In this document: positions 50,467 through 62,160 of the stretch, one piece after another
Numbering within the stretch: position 1 is the stretch's first letter
Layout: every line of letters starts with the position of its first letter
Assembly (NCBI GenBank): GCA_037178625.1
Contig: CM074148.1
Location: 124,001-188,000, forward strand
Length of the DNA stretch: 64,000 bases
Reading direction: 5' to 3'
DNA from: Skeletonema tropicum
Taxonomy: Eukaryota > Bacillariophyta > Thalassiosirophyceae > Thalassiosirales > Thalassiosiraceae
Made by a program: the position numbers and the translations under genes
Notes under the pieces: generated by a model
The model's input: only the letters and a program-made list of their open reading frames with translations
What the model was told of the DNA's origin: nothing
Databases searched by the model: none

Positions 50467-51948
50467 ATAAATGAATTGTAGATTTTGTAGAAATGATTTT
50501 CTGGTTTCTGATGGCTCAAGAAACGAAGGTCCTTGTGACGCTCTGCACCGGCGGCGAATGCTCCATGTGGCTGAGCTCCAATCATCTAGAGGCAGTGCTA
50601 TTGGCGGTGCTGGTGGCAAGGCTGAGGAAAGGACGGTGCTACTCCTACATCATAATATTGGTGCGGTGGTGGTGGCTGGAGAAAATAGGGAAGGAAAAAG
50701 TCGGCTTACAAATCCAAAATCAGCGTAGGAATTAGTACGAAATCTTCCCCCAACATCAAATAATCGAAACGAATGAAGATGTATGCTGTCTGCTATCTGA
50801 ATCTGCTAAGTACATTCTCAAGGGAGATCAAGCAACTATTCTATTTATAGCGCTCATTGATGTGATTGAGTGTTGGTGTCGACAAGTAAGCAAGTAATAA
50901 TCCACCACTTGGTCTCAATAAGAACACATTATAACAGTAACAGTAATAATGGTCGAACCGCTGAGAAGGGAACCGAGTGGGTTATTGTTATGATGTATTG
51001 TTGGGGCTATAACATGGAGGCACTGTCTCGCTGTACCTACACGACGCATTATGTGTTTGACAAGGTGGACGTCTACAGATACTTATCAAATGGAACAACT
51101 CTGCAGGCAAAGAGTGTGCGTGAAAAACGAGCAGCTCTGGACAAGAGAGGTGATGAGCTTTGTATTTTCGTTTCTATCTTATCGTGTGATTTTCTCACTT
51201 CTCACTTATTGCTTCACCCTACCTATGGTTTCTCCTCATGCCATCGACGACCGCAGCGTTCCACCCAAAGAGTTGTTGGACATTGCTGCTGCTGCTGCTG
51301 CTGCTATATAGCTGTGCCGCTCCCGTAAGACTCTGACTTGACGATTTCTCTTAGCTTCGAGCCAGGCTTCAGCTTCAGCTTCAAGGCCTGGACAAGTTGT
51401 TGTGAGCTTTTTCAAGAGTAGGACCATCGACGCCATCCCCCAATCCCACAATCGAAATATTACACTAGCAGAGCCTGTGGATATACTAGATAGTGAGGAG
51501 CTGGTGGTTTGACTTTCTGGAACGGCATCGTAGCAAGGAGAAGGATCGCTTGCTCTTCCAGGACGACCATCATATAAGCAGAAGGCTGTCTCGATTAGAA
51601 GGCTGTTCCAAGTTGCACATTGAGAGGTGTAAAGAAAGAAGTTGATGATGGACCTGCAAAGGCGATGGAAGTGTTGCATGTCATGTAATGCTCAATAACA
51701 CGACTATTTCCTACGGACTACAGCATTCCAACGTTCAAGCAACTCATCATGGACATGGTGGTTAAAAAATTACCATTGTTGCAGCGAAATTGATGCTAAC
51801 ACAAATGAGCTCGTCGAAGCTGAGGATGACGAAGAGCTGCATTCAGTTTTTGTCTGCACTACGGTACTGCTAAAAAGGCCATTTATTCTCTTATCATACT
51901 TCACCCCACTTTCACTTCTTTCCATCTTGACAAAAGACACTCAACTTG
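50467..51948. other. No recognisable gene between the inverted arm and the ankyrin fragment
   Basis: About 1.5 kb with moderate open frames on both strands (for example 50870-51328 plus, 51236-51679 minus), none with a motif I recognise. The minus frame includes a poly-alanine run that is only the translated TGC microsatellite. Confidence 0.4.
51284..51305. repeat. (TGC)7 microsatellite
   Basis: Seven perfect TGC units plus one T. It reads as poly-alanine in one minus frame and also as poly-alanine (GCT) in one plus frame. Confidence 0.9.
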
Positions 51949-51954
51949 ACTTAC

Positions 51955-52322
51955 CCTGTCAGAATATTCAAATTGCTGGTCATAACCATCTCGGGGTATT
52001 CTCTCAGAAGACGAAAGACGCTCTCTGTGTATTCGATGCTATCCCGATCAATGACCGCATTGCTTTCCCATAGAACATCGATGGGTAGCTTCTTGTGACT
52101 ATTCCGCTTCGAAACTGATACGGCATCATATTTCTCCAGCAGTATCGTTATTGTCTCATACTTCGCTCCACGACATGCATAATGGAGAGCTGTGTTACCC
52201 TTCTTATCCATGATGTCAAGAGTTGTAGTGTCAAGCCCGACAAGGTACTCCACAATACTGACAGAATCGTGGTGCTCACATGCGGTATGCAATGGAACAA
52301 CTTGATTGAGCCAAGTCTCACA
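51955..52322 (-). pseudogene. Ankyrin-repeat protein fragment (one exon)
   Basis: Ankyrin repeats are protein-binding modules. The minus frame reads PLHTACEHH, VEYLVGLD, then GNTALHYACRGA (a typical G-TALH-A ankyrin core), ITILLEKYDAVSVSKRN, KLPIDVLWES and ends EYPEMVMTSNLNILTG. Two ankyrin units are recognisable. The frame opens after a stop at 52323-52325 and has no ATG; the codon before HTACEHH is TTG (Leu), so the 5' part is missing. At the 3' side the sequence runs into GTAAGT (51949-51954 on minus), a perfect eukaryotic splice donor, so the stop seen after it is probably intronic. This repeat family is common in diatoms, from memory. The upstream neighbour is the plus-strand reverse-transcriptase remnant starting about 50 bp away, which may have replaced the first exons. 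Confidence 0.7.
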
Positions 52323-52367
52323 TTAGCTAGGGCAGGGCTATTTCTACTACAGATCGTCCATTAGTGC

Positions 52368-54111
52368 GACACTTTCCCTCCTTCGATGTAAACGCCGTCA
52401 ACTTTCAGATAACGAGTTCTTTCGTCAAATTCAGGCAGCGATTAATTGTTGGGGACTTATCATGATGGTAACGGCTGGACATTGCAAACAAGCCAAATGT
52501 AAAGTTTCGGTAGTTTCATTTGGGTACAAGAATGGACGTGCCTACACCAAACCTCAGCGAGTCCTACCCCAAACTGACTTCGTCATTCCGCAACACAATG
52601 GCCCATCTCTTCCCATTGCACACATCCCTTCCGATCAGCATACGAAGCCCTTGGCACCTTCGTCTCAGCGGACGGAACTTAAACGACACAATAGGAAAAA
52701 AAGCAAAAGAAAGGTCTTTCCTGGGCAGATCGTCTATCCTTGGCGCTCTCCCTCCAGCAGATGGATTTCTTAGCCTCAACATCCACCTTAAACCTCGTCT
52801 GTGTTGGAACCTAGTCACTGTCTGCGGATCTCCAAAGGCGATTGATAAAGCACTTTCGAAAATAATCTTCAAAGCACTTCCATAAGTATCTACGTGTGAA
52901 TCGGAATATTCGTACTGAATTTCGGCACCTCCCAGTGAGATATTAAGGTTTGGGAATCTTCGATGTTAACTTGCTCCATTCTTATGAAGCGTTTCCCTTG
53001 ATCTGGGTCTCGATGGAAACCTCCTTTCGGTACTCATTTAAACGTCATGGCTATCTTATTGAATCATCTTGGTGGAAGGATTTGTGCGAATATCTATTGA
53101 TTTTGATGTTCGGCTTGATCTGGACAAATCTATCACTTTCCAGCCATATCGACTGGGTGACAAATCTGTCATGCGGTGGTTCATAGAGTCCAACCATTTC
53201 TCCAAAAAGCAACTTCAAGTGATATCTCCGCGCGATTCCGTTCACCATTTCTTTTGAGAAGGTGGAATCTCACGTAGATGACTATCGTCACGCCTCTACA
53301 TACACACGTCAAGAGATCTGGAATATCGAGATGGACAGGCTTGCAAAGCAAGCCCTTGGAAGCTAACACTTTCATTACATCACCTTTTCCATTTGAACAT
53401 TTCGAGTTCATACTGGTTTTGGAAAGATTAGTGGTTCCCCGATCGATGCAATTTATGACTGGCACGGATACAACTCGGCTAAACACCTCTTCGACACTCG
53501 CGGAATAGTGTCTTCACAACACTTCGATTTGATTTTCTGGGAAGGAATGGATAAAGCAGTGAAGAAATTTTTACCAGTTGGATAGCGAAACATAATGTGT
53601 CACACTTTTGTGGTACCAACATGCAACTCTCAAAGATGGATGGCTCAGTTCAGAACATCTGCCCCAGATACTTAGCTGTGGCCGCTCCGACGAAAGTACC
53701 TCACACATCACAAGATGCAGCGATCCGGGTCGTCCGGCGCGAGCCTTCGAGCAGCAGTAGAGGATCTCAGCGATTGGATGGAAGAGAATGATACGGATCC
53801 CTACTTACAACATCTTATCGAAGAGTACCTCCTTGGACATGGAGAATTGGACATGTACGATATTATTGATGGACTTCCTGCGCTATAGAATTTGCAGAGA
53901 TCATGACACCCTTGGGTGGGATAATTTCGTTGAAGGCCGTATTAGTAAGCGTCTGGTCCACCTTCAAGCACAGGATCTATCCACCATTCATACTTTCGTT
54001 CAGCCTGCATCTTGGGCTAGTGGGCTCATGAGACAACTTCTCCTTCTGACACATCAGCAATGGCTTTACCACAATAATCACAGCCTCACAAAACACACTT
54101 CTGTCTCTTAA
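52368..54111 (+). pseudogene. Degenerate reverse-transcriptase protein, post-RT part only
   Basis: Pieces in several plus frames follow the order of the region after the RT domain in a reverse-transcriptase protein family that recurs in diatom genomes. They are FFRQIQAAINCWG and GHCKQAKCKVSVVSF (about 52420-52520), LPPADGFLSLNIHLKPRL (about 52752-52805), YLRVNRNIRTEF (about 52887), HGYLIESSWWKDL (about 53047), DKSVMRWFIESNHFSKKQL (about 53160), SHFCGTNMQLSKMDGSV (about 53598), then a last frame with LGWDNFVEGRISKRL and THQQWLYHNN ending at 54111. At least six frameshifts or stops separate them. No catalytic YxDD block is present, so this is a 5'-truncated copy, as often left by target-primed retrotransposition. 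The family identity is from recollection, not a search. Confidence 0.55.
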
Positions 54112-54677
54112 AACACTGTACCTTCCATCAACTGGCCTTAGATGCGCTCGGCATCATCGAAGCGTTCTTATCATAGGCGAGTGCGTTTATTGTCTTCGGA
54201 TTTTCGATCATTAAAGTGGTCGCTTTTTTTGGATGTTCGACCGTGCCAACTCTAGAATTGACGGCACTGCGTTCAAGAAGACATTTTTTCGCGAGAGCTT
54301 TGCCCTAGCACTGCTTGTTATTTTTGATAGCAATGATGGTAATAATTAATCGATGGAGCATGAGCTTTCGGTTGTCATATTGTATTGGTCTAATTTGGAG
54401 CTCTGCTCTGAAAATTCGGTGGATTTCTAGCTGCCGATCACTTTCTTGTCCTGTTTTTGACCGAGAAAAGTCGTCGTCGAGAGAGTCTCATTTTATACGC
54501 CGAATCGATAGAGCTGCTCAAGAGCTTTCCAGAACGCCACTTATCGTCTTATTGACAATGTACTCGTAGTAGAGAAGTTATATTTGTAGATACATCATGA
54601 CGGTTTATGTCGTTTTGCGCTATATAGTGTGGTGGTGGGCTTGGCGGCTGAGAAGGGCGATGCGTGTGAGTGCACGT
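54112..54677. other. No recognisable gene
   Basis: Short open frames only. This is perhaps the decayed tail of the reverse-transcriptase remnant, but I cannot align it. Confidence 0.4.
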
Positions 54678-54850
54678 GCACGACGGTTCATGTGCGACCG
54701 TTAGCGTACTTGGACTTTTTGGAAAAAATCCAAAAATGTGTCACAAAACTATGACGAACTTACAGTGAACGTCTCTTTATAGTACAAAAAAGGAAGAAAA
54801 ATGAAGAGAGACGCTAACGGTCAAATCACACGAGGCGTGAACCGTGGTGC
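54678..54850. repeat. Imperfect inverted repeat with ~100-nt spacer
   Basis: The left arm 54678-54707 (GCACGACGGTTCA ... GACCGTTAGCGT) is complementary to the right arm 54811-54850, which has about 10 extra bases in the middle. It could form a long hairpin or be the two ends of a tiny foldback element. A poly-A-rich segment (54718-54735) lies between the arms. Confidence 0.65.
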
Positions 54851-55207
54851 CGGATGCTTCAAAAATGTTGTGTCACATACATACAGGTCACAGTATCAAG
54901 ATGACCGTCTTAAATTGTCCGCCAACGCCAATCCAACTGAGCTCTCACGCACTCGCTGCTCTCTGCTCTCCTCCACGCACCATCACCGACCATCACCATC
55001 TCACATCCATCATGACGATGATGATGTGCCGCCTACATGCCCTCGTCGACCGCAACATGTTATCGATGCCACCTCACGAAACTATATAATTTCCCGCCGC
55101 CAGATGATTGCAGCCATGGAAGAATAAATGATCAAAATCGTCATTCTTCAAACCCGTCCCAGGGCGGGACCTTCCTTTCTTGAAATTACAAAAAACAGAA
55201 AAGGTGT

Positions 55208-55625
55208 GGCGTGGTACAAGTCGATGTTGTTTGCACCAGAATTCATTCGACACAGCCATTCTTCAGGATGAGTATATCCGTGTCGGACATCGGCTATGGC
55301 TGCAGTTACAATTTCGCCACTACACTACTTTATCGGGAGCAACTCGGCGGCCGGAAATCAACAGAAATAATTATATTGCATGATGCAAATCATGTCAACG
55401 GTGAGAAACTCTACAATCGAATGACTGTCTGGCAGTACTGTTCGTATAAGAAATCAGCTCAACACAAAATATGTAAAATTGCTGCCAAGAGGTGTTGGTT
55501 CTAACATATTTTCCTCCTCTTTCCAACGCTCAAGAAGGCAACAGAGACGAGTATGGCGATATCTCCTTGTGTCTTTTTCAGCAATTCATCGCAAATTGAT
55601 GGAGAGGTGTTGGATCAAGTAGACT
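55208..55625 (+). repeat. Right arm of the large imperfect inverted repeat
   Basis: Counterpart of 49728-50466. One plus frame stays open from 55211 to 55504 (97 codons, no known motif; GTG start), whereas the left arm is frameshifted at the equivalent place. The arms enclose about 4.7 kb with the ankyrin and reverse-transcriptase remnants. Confidence 0.8.
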
Positions 55626-56189
55626 AGACGCAACGCAATTTTATTTGGCACCTCAATAATACTATTTCCAACACTGACATGGCGATAAGAACTTTTTCTT
55701 TTCCTTTCCGGTCACACGTTCCTGCCAAGACGAGACAAATTGTCGTTGTGCGGGCGTCCTTGGGATTTGAATTTTACTCTATTGTACAATAGAGTGAAGA
55801 GGGCGGCGTAGTGGCGGAGATTTATTGTAGGCATCATCGTGTCTCTATCTCTCGAATAATATCACAACACCCATTGCTCTCTATTCACAACAGTTTCAGC
55901 CATTAGACGGTAAACAAATGGAAATCTCCTATCAAGGGGGGGTAGATGAATGGGGATTAATCCATCCCGCGGACGGGTTGAGTACTTATTTTCTCTCACC
56001 TTCTTTCTGAGTAAATCAAAGAGCCCTATCAGGAGGAAAGACTTGTAGTTCGAGGGGGCTCTTTCACATCATTCTTGCCTTAAGGGGAACATTACTTTTA
56101 TCACCTAAAATTAGCATTTTCATCATCTAAATCAGAGTCAAATCTAGTTGAGGATTTTTGTTCAACTTTGGGTCAGAATAGCTCATCAA
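55626..56189. other. No recognisable gene
   Basis: AT-rich sequence with short purine tracts. I see no motif, and the repeat family that starts near 56190 is not visible here. Confidence 0.4.
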
Positions 56190-59100
56190 GACAACCATAT
56201 CAGACATTACGAAGGTTTGGGTGGTGAAAGTTGCTTTGAGGTTTATCTCACAATCGACAGGAAGGTCTTCAAAAGACTGGTGAAAGAAATTGTCTCTTTG
56301 TCCTTTTTAGTTCCAGTTGCGGAGAGAGGAGAGGACAAAAGTTGTCAAAAATCATGTCCATCGGGATCAGCCTTTCATCCATGTGTGACTTCCAGCTGTG
56401 AGGAAGAGAGAACAAACAGGACAAAGAGGGCAATAATCGCATTCCTTCTAATCAAGCCAAGCTGGTGAGAAGAATTCTCTAGTCATTACAATATCAAGGC
56501 AAACATCTCAAGAAATTACAAATCTAGTTAGAATGCCACACCATCCCCCGAATTCTTCGCAAGGCAGCCCAATATTCCGAAGTGGGGAGGGACCCACGAA
56601 GCGCTCAAATCGAAATCTATCTGTCAAATCTATCTGTCGAATCCCTTGTTATTAGTGAAATGGCGGGAAATCCTTACTCTGAAATGAAAAAATTATTGCA
56701 GGAAGGAATTTTATTAGGCAAAGTCATTGTTACATTTCGTTACCCACAAAGTTCAAATGTTACAAATACAAATGTTACAGCGATTCGTTTCACATCAATT
56801 CGATTGATTGAGCGAATAAAGCAATGCTGCCTGCTTGAGCAATGAAATGGCAAGCAAAGCGAAAGAAAAGGATTTTATCAATAGATATTCATTGCATAAA
56901 AGTTAGGGTAGCTTTTAATAGCAACATACGAATCCACCGCCGACCCCATCGCCTGCCTCTCGCAGGCATGGGGTTTCGGTGTTCGAAAATCAAATCAAAG
57001 ACAAAGATACCTGAGATTGCCACTCATCTTCAGCTTCAGCTGCGTGCGCCTAAGTACTGCTTTATCTCTTCTCTTTTACTTGCACACGGTGCACTCTAGT
57101 TTATGTGCACCAAAGCTCTTGGTAAAGATTGGGTTTTGAAAATTGCTTTGAGGTATATCTCACAATCGAAGGAAGGTCTTGAAAGAACTGGTGAAAGAGA
57201 TCGTGTCTTTTTCCGTTTTAGTTTCACTTGTGGAGAGAGGAGAGGCCTAGATGCTTCGAAAACCAAGTCTTTGGTGCTGGGAGAGCGGTGGAAAAAAGGG
57301 TCAAAGAGGGCATATGACGTGATATCAAGGCAAACATCTCATGACATATTTAAAAATGTAGCTCATTCTCAGCAATGCTATAAGTAGTGTTTGAGTGGTG
57401 GCAGTTGCTTTGAGGTTAATGTTACATTCAAAAGAAGGTCTTGAAAAGGCAGGTGAAAGAAATCGTCACCATGTGGAGAGAGGAGAGCACCAACTGTTTC
57501 GAATATCAAGTCTTTTTGAATGAAAAAGTTCCAGGTGTTGGGAGAGCAGTGGACAAAAGGGCCAAAAAGGTTCGGTTGGTGAAAGATGCAATGAATGAAT
57601 ATTGTCAATCAACAGCAAAGTCATTAAAAGACTGGCGAAAGAAATCCGCCCTTCGCCAGTTAGTTCCAGTTGCAGAGAAGAGGAAAAGGTTTTATCCATG
57701 TTTGTTCGGGTTGGCAAGAAAGGAGATGACAAAAAAGGCCGAAGAAGTCATTTATCAAATTTCATCTAACCTCTCTTTGACCCCAATATCAAATTTATTC
57801 GCAGCAAAGCTTCTGGTTAAGTTTGGATAATAATAATAATATAACAGAAATTTTAAAATTTCTGGTTAAGTTTGGATAGTGAAAATTGCTTTTATGTTTC
57901 TCTTCAAATTAACCAGAACGTTTTGAAAAGTATGAAAGGAGAATTCTTACTGTGAAAGGAGAGGACGAAAAGTTCATTTATCCCTCTTCGTGTTGATACT
58001 ATATCAAAATGACTTTATGAAGTTTCTTTGCAGCAATGCAGCAGATGTTCGTTAGCACTTAGTATAGATAATACGCCCATTTTTGTAACATATATGGTAA
58101 AGTTCAAGTGGAAAAATGGATAATATGCCCATTGTTGTTACATATATGGTAAAGTTCAAGTGGTGAAAACATTTTTCAGCACGAACGACTGCATATTAAT
58201 TAGTTCAAGTAGCGCTGAGAGAAGAGAGAGGTCATTTACCACACATCATCCGTGTGAGGTGAGATGTAGCAAAACCATATTATAAGAGATGGAAAATCTT
58301 TTTCCTGAAGCTTTTGGATCCGTTTTCCAGTTGATGAGGAAATGAGCAGAGGTGTGAACGAGGTGATGAGCGGGTGAGGACAACTCTCTAACCCATATTT
58401 TATCTGTTGAACTTTATCGAGCAATAAAAATCGAGGTTATTTGTAGCAAGGATTCTTTTAAACTTTGAAAAAGAGTTCTATTTTTATCTCGTGTTATGTC
58501 ACAATCGATAGCAACGTGTTCAAAAGACCGGTGAAAGAAATCAGGTCATCATCTGTATTAGTTCCAGAGAACAGCTGCTCTCTTAATTTTCATTTTACTA
58601 ATCCTTCGAAGTCAGCAGAAAAACTCGAAAAAAACCAAAAAAATTGAAAACGAAGTTTATCTGCAACAAAGGTTCTTGTGAAGTTCAGGTTTAAAAGCTG
58701 CTCTTATGTCTATCTTCCAATTTAAAAATGTCCTAGGTGCTGAGGAAGGAGAGGAGACTAGTTTATTGAGTCTGCTCTTGATCAAAGTTATTTCCAGTTG
58801 CTGGAGGCATTTATCCCTCTTCATCTCATCACTCCAAGCGGGCGAGAATTAGTCGGGGTCAAGACAATATCAAGAAAAGTCCGCTGGCGAGATTCGGCTT
58901 TTTGTGAACTCAAGTCCTAGGTACTGAGAGAGGAGAGGACAAAAGTGTGAAAAGGTAATTCATCGCACACCAAGGATAAGTCTTAAAAAGTCTAGTTGCG
59001 GAAATCCACTCGCTGAGATAGGAGAGAAAAGAATTGTCGAAAGAGCACATTAATTACATTCCTTAGTTCCAGTTGCTGAGAAAGCAGAGGGACAGAAGGG

Positions 59101-59835
59101 TTGAGTAGTGCATGTATTACATTTTTTCTAATCAGCCAAGCACTTTAGTTGAGACAATCTCAAGACAGCTATATCAAGACATGAAAAATAAGTTTATTTG
59201 CAGCAAAGGCCGCTTTGAGCTTTTCCTGAAGATCGAGCGCTAGGTATTAAAAAGTCTCTCAAAAAGTCTAGTTGCAAATACCCGCTCTCCTTTTATCCTC
59301 TCATGAGCTCCAGTTGCTGCGAGAGGAGAGGACGAAGGTTCGAGAAGGGCATTCATCGCATTTCATTAAATCACGCCTAGAGACCATGTCAAGAATACAG
59401 CTTTTGCCGCAAAAGTGGCTGAAGTTCATGTGAGACTTGACGCTAAATGTTAAAAAGTCTAGTTGCAGAAATCCGCCAGTTGCTGAGAGTGGGAAAAGAC
59501 AGAAGGGTGAAGGAGGAGGGTTTTCTTTTGATAGAACAGAGAAGTCTGGTGGGAAAATTCCCCTCTTCGTTACAGTTGCTGAGAGAGGTACAAAAGGGTC
59601 GAAGAGGGCATTTATCACGTTTCATCTAATTTACTCTTTAGTTGAGACATCTATATCGACACATGGAAAATCAAGTTTATTTTCAGCAAAAGTTGCATTG
59701 AGGTTTTTGTCACGATTGAACGCAAGGTCTTGAAAAGTTAGGTGGCGGCAATCCGCTTATCCATATATGTTCTAGTTGCAGAGAGGAGAGGACAAAAGGT
59801 TCGAAGAGGGTATTCATCACATCGATACTTAGAGC
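56190..59835. repeat. Highly diverged tandem repeat, unit roughly 250-300 bp
   Basis: Recurring landmarks appear in a fixed order. These are GTTGCTTTGAGGTTTATCTCACAATCGA (56230, 57145, 57400, 59695 variants), AAGGTCTTGAAAAG or TTCAAAAGAC then GGTGAAAGAAAT (56270, 57180, 57440, 57625, 58530), CCAGTTGCTGAGAGAGGAGAGGACAAAAG variants (56315, 57665, 58920, 59070, 59310, 59480, 59575, 59770), GAAGAGGGCATTCATCACATTTCATCTAAT variants (59345, 59600, 59805) and AATATCAAGGCAAACATCTCAAGA (56490, 57330). Spacing is irregular and copies are heavily mutated. A different sequence interrupts it at about 56530-57100. Open frames inside (56148-56468, 57441-57830) are not conserved between copies. Confidence 0.65.
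56943..56974. repeat. Short GC-rich hairpin
   Basis: ACCCCAT, a bulged C and GCCTGC pair with GCAGGC and ATGGGGT around a CTCTC loop, a 13-bp stem in otherwise AT-rich DNA. It lies in the segment interrupting the diverged tandem repeat. It could be an insertion scar or a structured RNA element; I cannot tell. Confidence 0.6.
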
Positions 59836-61560
59836 GCAACGAGAGCTTCCCATAGCGCCACTCATCCTTTTTTGGCAATACAACAAGGGGTTAGTCTTTA
59901 TTTCGTCGATGTCAGCTGTGTGGCAGTGGTTCGCTCGCATCTGCATACATAGCTCTTGTCAAAAAGTCTGAGGTGCCGCTCTGCAAGTCTTCAGAAAGAA
60001 GCTTTATGGCCCATGACTTTCTGTCCAAAATATAATTGTATGTGCCCACTCGCTCAAACTAGCTAGAGGGACGATTCCCTATCGTAGCCTCAAATTCGCG
60101 AAACGGTACCACTCAAATCCACCCCCCATGATGTCCTCCACTCCTATGCTATGGCCACAGTTATGCACAACCAATAAATACACCTATGATGCTCGGCTTA
60201 TCCGGTCTTATACATCATCATATAAGCGTCAACGACGGCAATACTCAGTTGATTTATCGGAAATGAAGAAAATAACGTCGCCATCGACGGCATAAAATGT
60301 GCAACTTTTACCTCCCTTCAGATCTGCCATGGACGTTTACATGGTGATATACGCCTACGGAGAGGCTTTCCTCACATCCAATCGATTTGTCACATTGGGG
60401 GCGTCTTTTGATACTTGGAGTGTTCATAACGTCACCTAGTACACGATCAAGCACATTTTATCAGTGAGATGAAATCTGTTTTCATTCCCAGAGTGCATGC
60501 AATAATCAACTTTATAAAGAGCCACTAGGTGCAATTGAGTAGTTATTCATGAACCATACGATCATATAAACGCAACAGAAGACTCTATGTGTTGGTGGTT
60601 CATCATGTTTGAGTTAAATATCAGATATACCGTGTTATTATTTGTTGGTATTTTTTGTGAATTATTAAATAAGTAATACTTGATGAGTATGATGTTACCC
60701 TCAAAATACATTGTAATATCCCTCACACGGACGTGACGTATATTATCATAACAATGATACCTGAATACTTCTTTGATCGATATACACGCCATTTCATTAT
60801 TTATCAGTTGATTGTTGCGTTCGACGGAAACGAAAATTATGTATATTTTTTTACAGCGCAGGTGACGTCTAACAGCCTTTCCTTCCGCTCTAGATGACCA
60901 AGCCGTCGTCTAAAATCATATTGGAGTCGAGGGAGCGGGTTGGTTGCCTTCTGAAAAATGGTTTATTGCCCTTCTTTACTGCACAGCAGCGTTGATGTAA
61001 AAAAATATTAAAAATATGTTGACACCAAGTAACCGACGTTCCGGACGACGTAATCGAGCGAAGAAGCGGCTACCAAGACACTGATGCCTTCCTATGGATA
61101 TATAGTATCGATTGTTGCGTCGTGGTGGCATCGTAATTGGTGGAAACGATGATTCCCCAAGGCATTAGTCGACGACATCAGTTGCATCGACCAATTTCCG
61201 ATACGTCGTGGGCAGGGCTATTTTCTCCTTGGATATGTCGAACCAAGATGGACTTTTTGGTAAGCGATCTACAAATTGACTTCTCCGCCTCCAGTATAAA
61301 AAGTCCGTCTTGGTAAATTGTCGATTCTGTACTAATAGGCAGTCCACAATGGCATCATGGTGGTTGTGTATTTGGCTGTTTTTGGTAGGTGAATGGTGAG
61401 AGAAAGTGTGAAGAAGCAACGGTCACTTTTCCTGCCCGTGGACAAAAACGTTGATGCGTGACTTGATTTGGCCGAATTTGAGTTCGCATGGTGGTATACT
61501 AATTCCAATCGTAGATCTACCAGCCAAATTTGCCTAACAAAACGGCCTACATTTATTATT
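59836..61560. other. No recognisable gene
   Basis: About 1.7 kb with short open frames (for example minus 60562-60792 and 61165-61419) without a motif I know. Several partially open plus frames around 60120-60430 look like a decayed coding region but I could not assign it. Confidence 0.4.
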
Positions 61561-61776
61561 ATCAAGTACTTTCAGTACTGGACTTACGTTCCTTACTCCC
61601 TGCTTGCGGGCGGACTCGATCGGTACACCTAACCGGACACAAGAGAGGAGAGACACTTCAGAAGAGAGAGACAGGAGTGGTGCGAAAATTGGGTTAAACT
61701 CTCAGTTTGACCCCCTTGCCCTGACACAAGCTATGCTGGGGTTCCATTTGGAATCTTAGCTGAGCTTTTGTGCCCC
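61561..61776. repeat. Direct repeat A, copy 1
   Basis: 216 bp identical at every base to 61945-62160. It starts ATCAAGTACTTTCAGTACTG and ends CTTTTGTGCCCC. Confidence 0.95.
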
Positions 61777-61809
61777 CGTTGGTTAAAGGGTGGGGAGTGG
61801 GTCGATTAT

Positions 61810-61945
61810 TTTCTACAAACTAACAGCTAAACCCAAACGTCTAGGCGTGCCAATCGACATGGAGGTTGCATGCCGATCCCAAAAGATCGAATGAGAGGAA
61901 CGATCGAGATCTGCGCCCTCCATTATCGTCCGTCCGTCACAACAA
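61810..61945. repeat. Direct repeat B, copy 1
   Basis: 136 bp identical at every base to 63785-63920. It starts TTTCTACAAACTAACAGC and ends CGTCACAACAA. It abuts copy 2 of repeat A with a one-base overlap. Confidence 0.95.
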
Positions 61946-62160
61946 TCAAGTACTTTCAGTACTGGACTTACGTTCCTTACTCCCTGCTTGCGGGCGGACT
62001 CGATCGGTACACCTAACCGGACACAAGAGAGGAGAGACACTTCAGAAGAGAGAGACAGGAGTGGTGCGAAAATTGGGTTAAACTCTCAGTTTGACCCCCT
62101 TGCCCTGACACAAGCTATGCTGGGGTTCCATTTGGAATCTTAGCTGAGCTTTTGTGCCCC
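61945..62160. repeat. Direct repeat A, copy 2
   Basis: 216 bp identical to 61561-61776, offset 384 bp. It follows B copy 1 directly, so B plus A form a 351-bp block. Confidence 0.95.

Noticed and set aside
51236..51679. 147-codon minus frame with poly-alanine as the first exon of the ankyrin gene
   Set aside because: It lies downstream, not upstream, of the ankyrin exon on that strand, and has no motif. The alanine run is just the TGC microsatellite.
56582..57099. Two adjacent plus frames of 87 and 85 codons as small genes
   Set aside because: They have no recognisable motif, lie in an interrupted satellite region and lack any supporting splice or promoter signal.
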